Assembly: GCA_043740085.1 (NCBI GenBank)
Contig: JAYUCY010000081.1
Span: 1 to 8,723 of the forward strand
From: UBA668 sp043740085
Lineage (GTDB): Bacteria > Actinomycetota > Acidimicrobiia > Acidimicrobiales > Ilumatobacteraceae
Direction: 5' to 3'
Length of the DNA: 8,723 bases
Every line of letters begins with the position of its first letter. Positions within the stretch are counted from its first letter, which is position 1. Both the position numbers and the translations under genes were made by a program. Below are positions 1 to 6,169 of this stretch, one piece after another. A model generated the notes under the pieces. The model was not told the origin of the DNA. It did no database searches and saw nothing but the letters and a program-made list of their open reading frames with translations.

Positions 1-431
1 AACCGCTGGGTGCCGCCGCCACCGGGGATGATGCCCAGCAGCACTTCCGGCTGACCGAAGACAGCTCGCTCGCTGACGATGCGATAGTCGCACGCCAGCG
101 CCAGCTCACAACCGCCACCGAGTGCGTATCCGCTGACCGCCGCGATGACGAACCGCGGGATCGCGGCTACGGCATTGAGTGCGCGATGAAAGCCTTCGCC
201 GATGGCGCGGCCCTCGTCGGCGCCGCCGAACTCGCTGATGTCGGCGCCGGCCGCCAGCAGCCGTGCGCCGCCGGTGATGACCACCGCCCCGGGCGGGTTC
301 TCCGTCAAGTCCACGGCCGCTGCGTACAGCTCGGACAGCAGTGCCTGCGACAGCGCATTCACCTTCGGATTGTTGAGCGTGACCACAGCCACGCCATCGT
401 CACGCCGTTCGACCAACACCAGTTCATCCAT
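1..431 (-). CDS. Enoyl-CoA hydratase/isomerase (crotonase family), 3'-truncated by window edge
   Basis: The visible 143 residues are the N-terminal half of a crotonase-fold protein, which in this family usually hydrates trans-2-enoyl-CoA during fatty-acid or amino-acid breakdown in the cytoplasm. The sequence shows the first oxyanion-hole motif AAGADISEF (residues 60-68), the second GYALGGGCELALACDYRI (101-118), and FGQPEVLLGIIPGGGGTQR (125-143). Glu109 and Glu129 line up with the two catalytic glutamates of the rat mitochondrial hydratase, so hydratase activity is more likely than isomerase-only activity. The start is ATG 431-429, giving MDELVLVERR; another ATG four bases inside is out of frame. 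The stop lies beyond position 1. The gene follows meaB on the same strand but is separated from it by a strong hairpin, so it may have its own promoter. The exact substrate cannot be told. Confidence 0.95.
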   Translation of the reverse strand, partial: MDELVLVERRDDGVAVVTLNNPKVNALSQALLSELYAAAVDLTENPPGAVVITGGARLLAAGADISEFGGADEGRAIGEGFHRALNAVAAIPRFVIAAVSGYALGGGCELALACDYRIVSERAVFGQPEVLLGIIPGGGGTQR

Positions 432-437
432 CCCCGA

Positions 438-443
438 ACCCTA
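438..443 (-). promoter_or_regulatory. Possible -10 element (TAGGGT) or Shine-Dalgarno (AGGG) of the hydratase gene
   Basis: On the minus strand TAGGGT is followed by six bases and then the ATG at 431. This fits the TANNNT pattern and spacing of actinobacterial leaderless promoters. The AGGG within it could instead be a ribosome binding site seven bases before the start. Sequence alone does not decide between them. Confidence 0.3.
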
Positions 444-462
444 ACCCGCCCTTCCAACCAAG

Positions 463-505
463 CTTCGGCGTTGAGGCGCGCCACAGGCGCGCTTCAACGC
501 CGAAG
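463..505 (-). terminator. Long hairpin (20-bp stem, 3-nt loop) between meaB and the hydratase gene
   Basis: The arms are 463-482 and 486-505, with loop positions 483-485. All 20 positions pair, 19 as Watson-Crick and one as G-T (475/493). On the minus strand it begins 18 bases after the meaB stop and ends 31 bases before the hydratase start, so it is a good candidate terminator for the nfu-meaB unit. No T-rich tail follows on either strand, which is common for actinobacterial terminators. It could equally be a copy of a dispersed palindromic repeat. Confidence 0.6.
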
Positions 506-523
506 TGGAGTCCGGCTGCTGAC

Positions 524-1486
524 TTAGGCGCCGACGGACTTCAGCATTTCGTCGGCGGCTGCCCAGGGGTCGATGGTGCGGTGGAACACGGCTTCCTGCA
601 ACTCATTCCAACGATCGCCGGTGGCCAGCTCGCGGGCACGCTGCTCCAGCCGGCGCGCCACGATCTCACGCAGCTCCTCACGCAGGCGGAACTCGCGACG
701 GCGGATCAGCTCGCCGTTGGCCTCGATGAACGCCCGATGGGCAACAACCGTGTCCCACATCTCGACGATGCCACGCTTCTCGGTCGCCACCACCGGGATG
801 ATCGGCGGGCGCCACGCCTCGTGGGGAAGGTCGCTGAGCTCCAGCATCTGCTCCAGGTCGCGGCGGGTGTCTTCCACACCCTTGCGGTCGGCCTTGTTGA
901 TCACGAAGATGTCGGCAATCTCCATCAGGCCGGCCTTGTTGGCCTGCACCGAATCGCCCCAGCCCGGGTTGACCACGACCACGGTGGTGTCGGCCTTGCC
1001 GGCAATCTCCACTTCCACCTGGCCCACGCCAACGGTCTCAACGAGCGTCCACCGTCGCCCCACAGCATCGAGCAGCCGCACGGCCTCCGGTGTCGCCAGC
1101 GAGAGCCCGCCGAGGTGACCACGCGTGGCCATCGAACGGATGAACACACCCGGGTCGGTGGCATGGTCTTGCATGCGCACGCGGTCACCCAAAATCGCAC
1201 CGCCGGTGAACGGCGACGACGGGTCGATCGCCAACACGGCAACTTCTTGCCCACTCGCTCGCAAATGGCCGATGGTTGCCGAGGTCAACGTGCTCTTGCC
1301 TGCCCCCGGAGCGCCGGTGAGGCCAACGGTGTACCCGCCACCGGACAGGGGGTACGACAGTCGACTGACTTCGCGCGCCTCATCGCCGCCGCGTTCGACC
1401 AGCGACAACAGCCGGGCCAGCGAGCCACGGTCGCCTCCACAGGCGGCTGCAAACAGCTCGGAAACTGGTGCTGAACGGCGGCTCAT
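524..1486 (-). CDS. meaB: MeaB/ArgK-type P-loop GTPase, methylmalonyl-CoA mutase chaperone
   Basis: This 320-residue G3E-family GTPase matches the usual MeaB length. MeaB proteins guard adenosylcobalamin loading and reactivation of methylmalonyl-CoA mutase or related acyl-CoA mutases in the cytoplasm. Visible motifs are Walker A GAPGAGKST (58-66), the conserved segment DPSSPFTGGAILGDRVRM (88-105), the switch region ETVGVGQ (150-156), VVNPGWGDSVQANKAG (171-186) and the guanine-specificity motif NKAD (197-200). The C-terminal third is Arg/Glu-rich and helical, as in the family dimerisation arm. I chose ATG 1486, which makes an ATGA overlap with the upstream NFU gene. The reading frame stays open upstream, but that part would lie across the NFU gene and is low-complexity Arg/His shadow sequence. 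No mutase gene is visible, so the partner must be elsewhere. Confidence 0.96.
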   Translation of the reverse strand: MSRRSAPVSELFAAACGGDRGSLARLLSLVERGGDEAREVSRLSYPLSGGGYTVGLTGAPGAGKSTLTSATIGHLRASGQEVAVLAIDPSSPFTGGAILGDRVRMQDHATDPGVFIRSMATRGHLGGLSLATPEAVRLLDAVGRRWTLVETVGVGQVEVEIAGKADTTVVVVNPGWGDSVQANKAGLMEIADIFVINKADRKGVEDTRRDLEQMLELSDLPHEAWRPPIIPVVATEKRGIVEMWDTVVAHRAFIEANGELIRRREFRLREELREIVARRLEQRARELATGDRWNELQEAVFHRTIDPWAAADEMLKSVGA

Positions 1487-1722
1487 AGCTCGTTGGGAAC
1501 AACGTTGATGACTTCGGTGACGCCGTCGATGCGGTCGCGCATGATCCGCTCGATGCCTGCCTTCAACGTTTGGCCGCTGGCCGGGCAGGTGCCGCACGCG
1601 CCGATCAGCGTGACCGTGATGATGCCGTTGGCCTCGTCCACATCACGCAGGATGATGTCGCCACCATCGGCCTGTAGGGCCGGGCGGATCACTTCGATCG
1701 TTTCTTCCACTTGGGTGCGCAT
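1483..1722 (-). CDS. NFU/NifU C-terminal domain Fe-S cluster scaffold protein
   Basis: A 79-residue protein consisting almost entirely of one NifU C-terminal (NFU) domain, which assembles or carries Fe-S clusters for delivery to apoproteins in the cytoplasm. The signature is ADGGDI near residues 18-23 and IGACGTCPASG at 40-50, with Cys43 and Cys46 forming the CxxC cluster-binding pair. NVVP near the end (73-76) also fits the family. The start is ATG 1722; TTG 1728, two codons earlier, is an in-frame alternative. The stop overlaps the meaB start as ATGA, implying translational coupling. No strong Shine-Dalgarno is present upstream. Standalone single-domain NFU proteins are common in actinobacteria. 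Confidence 0.93.
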   Translation of the reverse strand: MRTQVEETIEVIRPALQADGGDIILRDVDEANGIITVTLIGACGTCPASGQTLKAGIERIMRDRIDGVTEVINVVPNEL

Positions 1723-1766
1723 GGGCAACTTTCGCGAGGGGCCGAACGACCATTGAATCAGGCCGA

Positions 1767-1776
1767 ACCTTAGGAT
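1767..1776. promoter_or_regulatory. Candidate overlapping divergent -10 elements between nfu and the lipoprotein gene
   Basis: The 61-bp gap between the divergent starts at 1722 and 1784 contains ACCTTAGGAT. On the plus strand this reads TAGGAT (1771-1776), seven bases before the lipoprotein ATG. On the minus strand it reads TAAGGT (1772-1767), about 44 bases before the nfu ATG. Both match TANNNT and share a TA step. The plus element also contains AGGA, which could instead act as a ribosome binding site. This is prediction only; no convincing -35 was seen. Confidence 0.35.
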
Positions 1777-1783
1777 TGCGACT

Positions 1784-2257
1784 ATGCGAACAGTTCATAC
1801 TCTGGCCGTCATTCCCGTGGCCCTACTGATGCTCGGCGCCTGCGGAGACGACTCGTCATCCGCTACCGATGGCACCTCCGTGGCCGCCGTCAGCACAGAT
1901 GCGGCCGAAGCGACCCAGACGACGCTACTGATGCCGGACTCCACCACTGTCGACACCGCCATCGCCGGGGATTCGTCGTCCGACACACCTCTGAGCGGTC
2001 CCGTACAGATTGACGTGGTGGTCGGTGTGGACAGCGGCGAGGATCGCATCGAGCGCGTGACGGTTGGCTCGGAGATCACCCTCAACATCACCAACCCGAA
2101 CGCCGACGACGAGTTCCACGTTCACGGTGTAGAAATCGAGCAGAAAGCGAAGGCAGGCCAGATGGTCACACTCAACTTCACCATCGACGCGACTGGTACG
2201 TTCAAGGTGGAAAGCCACATCACCCAAGACGTGCTCGTGACCATCGAAGCAACGTGA
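1784..2257 (+). CDS. Secreted cupredoxin-like lipoprotein
   Basis: A 157-residue predicted lipoprotein. Residues 1-19 are a short, charged then hydrophobic signal peptide ending in the lipobox LGAC, with Cys20 as the lipidation site. A Ser/Thr/Asp-rich linker (about 21-72) follows, then a compact beta-rich domain (about 73-157) resembling cupredoxin domains. Within it, EITLNITNPNADDEFHVHG (98-115) supplies His112 and His114, and TGTFKVESHI (138-147) supplies His145. The Cys and Met ligands of a classical blue copper site are absent at the C-terminal end, so metal binding is uncertain. It probably sits on the outer face of the cytoplasmic membrane. ATG 1784 is preceded by AGGA at a workable distance, or by a leaderless -10. 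Its stop overlaps the next small gene by GTGA. Confidence 0.85.
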   Translation: MRTVHTLAVIPVALLMLGACGDDSSSATDGTSVAAVSTDAAEATQTTLLMPDSTTVDTAIAGDSSSDTPLSGPVQIDVVVGVDSGEDRIERVTVGSEITLNITNPNADDEFHVHGVEIEQKAKAGQMVTLNFTIDATGTFKVESHITQDVLVTIEAT

Positions 2258-2391
2258 GTGCACTGATCGCGCATCAAGGTGGCTGGGACGAGATCTTGCT
2301 CGTGCTCGGCCCGATTGGCGTCATTGTTGGCCTCTTGAAGCTGGCCAAAGACCGGGTCGACCGCGACCGCCGTCGCAACGAACCCGAGTAA
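2254..2391 (+). CDS. Small single-pass membrane protein (45 residues)
   Basis: Starting with GTG 2254, inside the lipoprotein stop (GTGA overlap), a 45-codon frame runs to TAA 2389-2391. The protein has a short N-terminus ending in HQGGWDE (7-13), a hydrophobic segment ILLVLGPIGVIVGLL (14-28), then a highly charged tail with KDRVDRDRRRNEPE (32-45). That layout is typical of a small membrane protein with its basic tail in the cytoplasm. The exact stop/start overlap, the sharp hydrophobic-to-basic transition and the filling of the space up to the next gene argue that it is real. The HxGGWDE(I/L) start is reminiscent of small proteins I recall near CtaG/cupredoxin-type genes in actinobacteria, but I cannot confirm this. 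The function is unknown; it may anchor or partner the lipoprotein. Confidence 0.7.
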   Translation: MSALIAHQGGWDEILLVLGPIGVIVGLLKLAKDRVDRDRRRNEPE

Positions 2392-2396
2392 CCGAA

Positions 2397-2657
2397 TCAG
2401 ACTCCGGCGGGGCGCTTGCGACGGCGGGTGACCAGAATCAGGCCAGCACCCAAGGCCGCAACCGAGGCACCCAGCACCAACGAATCATCGATGTTGCCAC
2501 CGGTGACCGGCAGCTTGGGTTCGGTGGTGTTCGGGGCCGGAGGCTGGACGGCGACCTCCGTGGTCGGCGGAGTGGGTACCGGGTACGCGTCTGCGACCCC
2601 TGAGAACCCCGCAACCGAGAGCACCGCAGCTGATGTGGCGATCAACATTTTCCTCAT
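2397..2657 (-). CDS. Minimal LPXTG cell-wall-anchored protein
   Basis: An 86-residue sortase substrate. Residues 1-24 form a Sec signal peptide (MRKML basic start, hydrophobic core, ADA cleavage site before Tyr25). Residues 25-48 are a Pro/Thr-rich stretch without a globular domain. LPVTG at 49-53 is the sorting motif, followed by a membrane segment SLVLGASVAALGAGLILV (59-76) and the retention tail RRRKRPAGV. After sortase cleavage only about 28 residues would remain on the wall. ATG 2657 is preceded by a good AAAGG ribosome site about eight bases upstream. An upstream in-frame extension to 2807 would put 50 unrelated residues before the signal peptide, so I rejected it. The gene converges on the small membrane-protein gene, with five bases between the stops. 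Its role is unknown; the Thr/Pro linker and an NTT triplet (43-45) are possible glycosylation sites. Confidence 0.85.
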   Translation of the reverse strand: MRKMLIATSAAVLSVAGFSGVADAYPVPTPPTTEVAVQPPAPNTTEPKLPVTGGNIDDSLVLGASVAALGAGLILVTRRRKRPAGV

Positions 2658-2724
2658 GGCGTACACCTTTCCCGTCTTCCGGCGAGCCACCGCGACATCA
2701 GTCGTTGCGAACCCGAACGCCGTC

Positions 2725-2753
2725 AGTGTACTCGCATCACTCGCTGTGGAAAA
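2725..2753 (-). promoter_or_regulatory. Candidate promoter of the LPXTG gene
   Basis: On the minus strand TTTTCC (2753-2748) and TACACT (2730-2725) are separated by 17 bases, a standard sigma-70-type spacing, and lie about 70 bases upstream of the ATG at 2657. The -10 match is fair and the -35 match is weak. Confidence 0.3.
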
Positions 2754-2758
2754 GAGGG

Positions 2759-2775
2759 CTTGAAGGAGTCTTGAA
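2759..2775 (+). repeat. Direct repeat CTTGAA x2, 11 bp apart
   Basis: CTTGAA occurs at 2759-2764 and 2770-2775, one helical turn apart, in the divergent region between the LPXTG gene and the acetyltransferase. Such spacing can mark a regulator site. The second copy extends to TTGAAA, which could also be a -35 element, although no well-placed -10 follows it. Confidence 0.25.
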
Positions 2776-2801
2776 AGTACCTTGCCGTTCAACCCCCATA
2801 A

Positions 2802-2815
2802 CACCACGTGTGGTG
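2802..2815. promoter_or_regulatory. Candidate operator dyad CACCAC-GT-GTGGTG
   Basis: A perfect inverted repeat with two 6-bp arms (2802-2807 and 2810-2815) around a 2-bp centre. It lies about 30 bases upstream of the possible -10 of the acetyltransferase gene, a usual place for a dimeric regulator to bind. The cognate regulator is not in the window. Confidence 0.35.
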
Positions 2816-2840
2816 ATGGAGCACGCGCGGCTGGTGCCCG

Positions 2841-2851
2841 TACGATACTGT
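2841..2851 (+). promoter_or_regulatory. Candidate -10 region for the acetyltransferase gene, possibly leaderless
   Basis: Two overlapping TANNNT matches, TACGAT (2841-2846) and TACTGT (2846-2851), lie just before the GTG at 2860. The second leaves eight bases to the start codon. No Shine-Dalgarno sequence is present between them and the GTG, which supports a leaderless or near-leaderless transcript. Confidence 0.35.
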
Positions 2852-2859
2852 TTCGCCTC

Positions 2860-3506
2860 GTGACCGAGTCGAATCAGACATCGTTGCTGCTCATTGGTGC
2901 TGGCGGCCACGCCAGAGTCTGCCTGGAGGCACTCCTGGACAACCCGGCACTTCGTGTCGTTGGTGCGGTGAGTCGCGATGGCAGCGGGGTCGCCAACCTC
3001 GGTGTGGCGATGGTGGGCACCGACGCGGACCTCTCGGCGACCGCACAGCGTCAAAGTGTCGCCACAGGCTTCATCGCAATCGGCGACAACACCGCGCGAG
3101 CCAACGTCGCATCGCGTTGGGCCGTCACCGGGCTGCCGCTTGCGGTCGCCGTCAGCCGTTTCGCGATGGTCTCGCACACTGCGTCACTCGCACAGGGCAG
3201 CGCCGTACTTCCCGGCGGCACCGTCAATGCTGCCACCCTCATCGGAGAGGGAACAATCGTCAATACCAACGCCTCGGTCGACCACGATTGCGACATCGGC
3301 CGCTTTGTCCACATCGCCCCCGGTTCGGCGCTGGGCGGCGGCGTTGTCGTCGGCGACGGTGCGCTCATCGGCCTGGGCGCACGAGTGTTGCCGGGCATCT
3401 CCATCGGTGCCGGCGCAGTGGTCGGTGCCGGCGCGGTGGTCGTGCGCGACGTGCCCGCTGGTGCGGTGGTGGTTGGTTGCCCCGCCCGCATTGTCGGGTC
3501 GGCGCA

Positions 3507-3510
<4 letters not shown>
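2860..3510 (+). CDS. PglD/NeuD-like sugar N/O-acetyltransferase (left-handed beta-helix)
   Basis: A 216-residue protein with the two-part PglD/NeuD layout. Residues about 8-100 form a Rossmann-like nucleotide-sugar-binding domain with LLIGAGGHARV (10-20). Residues about 103-212 carry hexapeptide repeats of a left-handed beta-helix. VDHDCDIGRFVHIAPG (140-155) holds the expected catalytic His142, and the C-terminal CPARIV (207-212) is typical of the family. PglD acetylates a UDP-4-amino-4,6-dideoxy sugar with acetyl-CoA to give UDP-N,N'-diacetylbacillosamine; NeuD O-acetylates sialic acid. The adjoining PglC-like gene and nearby aminotransferase favour the first role. The start GTG 2860 is chosen because the family begins just before the LLIGAGGHA motif; upstream in-frame sequence from ATG 2782 is not family-like and crosses the promoter region. 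The stop overlaps the next start as ATGA. Confidence 0.93.
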
Positions 3511-4121
<611 letters not shown>

Positions 4122-4178
4122 CCGACCGGCCCCGACCAGCTACGCGACGGAGTGCCGGACGCCCCGGCCTCGTTGCAG

Positions 4179-5336
4179 TTATTCGTACGCCGCCAGCGTG
4201 CGAGCGATTACTTGCGCCTGGTCGAAGTGATCGGCCGCTCGCTGGCGGGCGGCCGTCGACATCCGTGCTCGCAGCTCGGGCTGGGTGGCCAGACGATGCA
4301 CCGCGGCGGCGATGGCGTTGGCATCGCGGACGGGTACCAGCGTGCCGGTGACGTCGTCGTCGATGACCTGTCGGTTGCCACGGATGTCGCTGGCCACCGT
4401 CGGCAAACCCATCGCCGCGGCTTCCATTGCACTGCGCGGAAAACCTTCTCGCCAGCTGGCCGTCAGGAACAGGTCCATCGCCGCGTAGCACTCGGGCATG
4501 TCAGTGCGCACGCCGGCGAACACAACGCCGTCGCCAACGGCTCTGTCGATGATCTCCTGGCTAAGGCCGTCAGCCTTGTCTGGTTCGCGCGGGCCGACAA
4601 TGACAAATCGCACGGGGCTGCCCTGGTCGTGCAGCAGGTGGGCGGCCTCGCAGATTTCGGCGATGCCCTTCTCCAGGACCAGCCGGCCGACCATGCCGCA
4701 CACGACGTCGTCGGGCGAGATGCCCCACTCCGTTCGCATCCGAGAACGTTCGGCAACGGACACAGCATCGGGGTCGAACCTGACTAGATCAATGCCATTA
4801 CCGAGCAGCCGCACCTTGCGCGCCGGCACCCGCAACCGGTGAACCAGCGTCTCAACATCCTCCGGGTTCTGCACCAGCTCGACATGGCTGAATGCCGCCG
4901 CAACACGCTCGGCCGCGTACACCGGCCAACGACGTTGCCACCGATCGGTGGGCTGCGCGTAGAGCCCATGCTGTGTATTGACCACCAGCGGCACGCGTGC
5001 GAGCCGCCCAGCGATGCGGCCGAGGATGCCCGGCTTTGGGTTGTGCGTATGAAGAATGTCGGGCCGTACCTGGCGCAGCAGGCGGACAAGCTGCCCGAAC
5101 GCGCGCACATCCTGCAGAGGATTAGTCGAACGGGTGAAGCCCGGCACCGGCACGTGGGGAATACCCATGGCCGCAAGATTGTCGACGTGCTCGCCGGCCG
5201 CTGACATGCCGATGACCTCAAAACCCGCTGCGGCGAACGCTTGCAGCTGAGGTGCGAGCAGCCAGTCGAGGCTCATGTCGGTGGTGGTCAGGTGCACCAG
5301 GCGACGGCGACCAGGTTGCTTCGGATCGAGCGTCAC
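4179..5336 (-). CDS. GT4-family glycosyltransferase (GT-B fold)
   Basis: A 385-residue GT-B retaining glycosyltransferase. The N-terminal acceptor domain shows LVHLTTTDMSLDWLL (13-27) and HTHNPKPGILGRIAG (96-110), typical of enzymes acting on undecaprenyl-linked sugars. The C-terminal donor domain shows GRLVLEKG (217-224) and the EX7E nucleotide-sugar motif, Glu297 to Glu305 in EGFPRSAME. No signal peptide or membrane segment is present, so it works in the cytoplasm or on the membrane face. It probably adds the second sugar after the phosphoglycosyl transferase, like PglA-type enzymes; the donor is unknown. GTG 5336 overlaps the deacetylase stop by GTGA and places the first beta-strand at the usual distance; longer in-frame sequence to 5771 is shadow of the deacetylase. 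The gene ends 57 bases from the convergent transferase gene, and that gap holds no strong terminator. Confidence 0.95.
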   Translation of the reverse strand: MTLDPKQPGRRRLVHLTTTDMSLDWLLAPQLQAFAAAGFEVIGMSAAGEHVDNLAAMGIPHVPVPGFTRSTNPLQDVRAFGQLVRLLRQVRPDILHTHNPKPGILGRIAGRLARVPLVVNTQHGLYAQPTDRWQRRWPVYAAERVAAAFSHVELVQNPEDVETLVHRLRVPARKVRLLGNGIDLVRFDPDAVSVAERSRMRTEWGISPDDVVCGMVGRLVLEKGIAEICEAAHLLHDQGSPVRFVIVGPREPDKADGLSQEIIDRAVGDGVVFAGVRTDMPECYAAMDLFLTASWREGFPRSAMEAAAMGLPTVASDIRGNRQVIDDDVTGTLVPVRDANAIAAAVHRLATQPELRARMSTAARQRAADHFDQAQVIARTLAAYE

Positions 5337-6169
5337 GAGTTGGCGCCTCGGTATCGAACGCGGGCCAGTGCGGCGCGGATCTCGCCCTCCAGCCGCAGGC
5401 CCCCATTGGCCTTGGCGGCAAACCAGCGGAAGCCGTCGCCCCGCTGGATCGGTGTGCGCGCAAGCCGGAACGGGTCGGTGACACCTGGTCGATTCACTCG
5501 GCTGCCGGCCAGTGCGGCCGAGCGGAATCGACGGCGCACTGCGATCTCGGACACGGCCGCGGCGGGCAACGCTTTCGGGTAGGCAAAGTCCGCGGGCACA
5601 GCGCCGAGGTGGGCACCGATGAGCTCGATGGAACGATCGAGGTCGGCCTCGATCTCGGCCGCCGGCTGGCGGTCCAGCAGCCAGTGCGAATGAGTGTGCG
5701 AACCAACGGTCACGAAGCCGGTCGACACGGCGTCGCGCAAAGCAGCCCAGGAGGTGGGCGGTGCGCCCCACGGAAACTCCTCCCCCTCATCGATGAACCG
5801 AGTGGCGGCGTACAGCGTGGCCGGCAGCTGGTGGCGCACGAGGGCCGGCACGGACACGTCGGTGAAGTCGGCAGTGCCATCGTCAAATGTGATCACCACA
5901 CTTCGGCGGGCCGAGTCGTCCTGCGGATCCGCGTCGTCATGCGGACCAGCGGCGTCGGCCAGCCTGATCAGCGCGGTCTCCAGCGTGATGACGTCGTGAT
6001 GCTCGGCGAGGTGTTCCAGTTGCTGTTCGAACGCATCAGCATCCATGTCGACAGCGCTGTCGCTGCCGCCGCCAACGCGGTGGTAGATCAAAACTGTGAC
6101 GCCGGGTGCCGGTGGCAGCACCGCGTCAAGCGCCGCACTGGCCCGCTTGATGGTTTCCCCTGCTCTCAT
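5333..6169 (-). CDS. Polysaccharide deacetylase (NodB/CE4 family), apparently cytosolic
   Basis: A 278-residue CE4 protein that would remove N- or O-acetyl groups from a sugar. The core motifs are TFDDG (94-98, Asp96 as catalytic base and Asp97 as metal ligand), SHTHSH (157-162, metal-ligand histidines 158 and 162) and FAYPKAL (195-201, in the position of the usual FAYPxG). The protein opens with a soluble segment followed by VTVLIYHRV (24-32), as in PgaB/IcaB-like deacetylases. Unlike those, it has neither a signal peptide nor a membrane anchor. ATG 6169 overlaps the phosphatase stop by ATGA and has AAGG seven bases upstream, so the start is well supported. Its own stop overlaps the glycosyltransferase start. 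The operon context suggests action on a nucleotide- or lipid-linked amino sugar inside the cell; this is inference. Confidence 0.92.
   Translation of the reverse strand: MRAGETIKRASAALDAVLPPAPGVTVLIYHRVGGGSDSAVDMDADAFEQQLEHLAEHHDVITLETALIRLADAAGPHDDADPQDDSARRSVVITFDDGTADFTDVSVPALVRHQLPATLYAATRFIDEGEEFPWGAPPTSWAALRDAVSTGFVTVGSHTHSHWLLDRQPAAEIEADLDRSIELIGAHLGAVPADFAYPKALPAAAVSEIAVRRRFRSAALAGSRVNRPGVTDPFRLARTPIQRGDGFRWFAAKANGGLRLEGEIRAALARVRYRGANS

Noticed and set aside
581..1474. 297-codon plus-strand open frame opposite meaB
   Set aside because: meaB has complete GTPase motifs in the other strand; the antisense translation is low in recognisable structure.
1487..1597. N-terminal extension of meaB by 37 codons
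   Set aside because: It would run across the NFU coding sequence and is Arg/His-rich without family similarity; ATG 1486 gives the family length and an ATGA overlap.
1784..2257. Classical blue-copper (plastocyanin/azurin-like) protein
   Set aside because: The required Cys and Met ligands near the C-terminus are absent.
2658..2807. 50-residue upstream extension of the LPXTG protein
   Set aside because: It would bury the signal peptide; ATG 2657 has a good ribosome site and the signal peptide starts there.
4122..4178. Terminator between the convergent transferase genes
   Set aside because: Only a 5-bp GCCGG/CCGGC stem with a short loop was found and no T-rich tail, too weak to call.
5337..5771. 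N-terminal extension of the GT4 gene by 145 codons
   Set aside because: It lies entirely within the deacetylase gene in another frame; GTG 5336 fits the family start.
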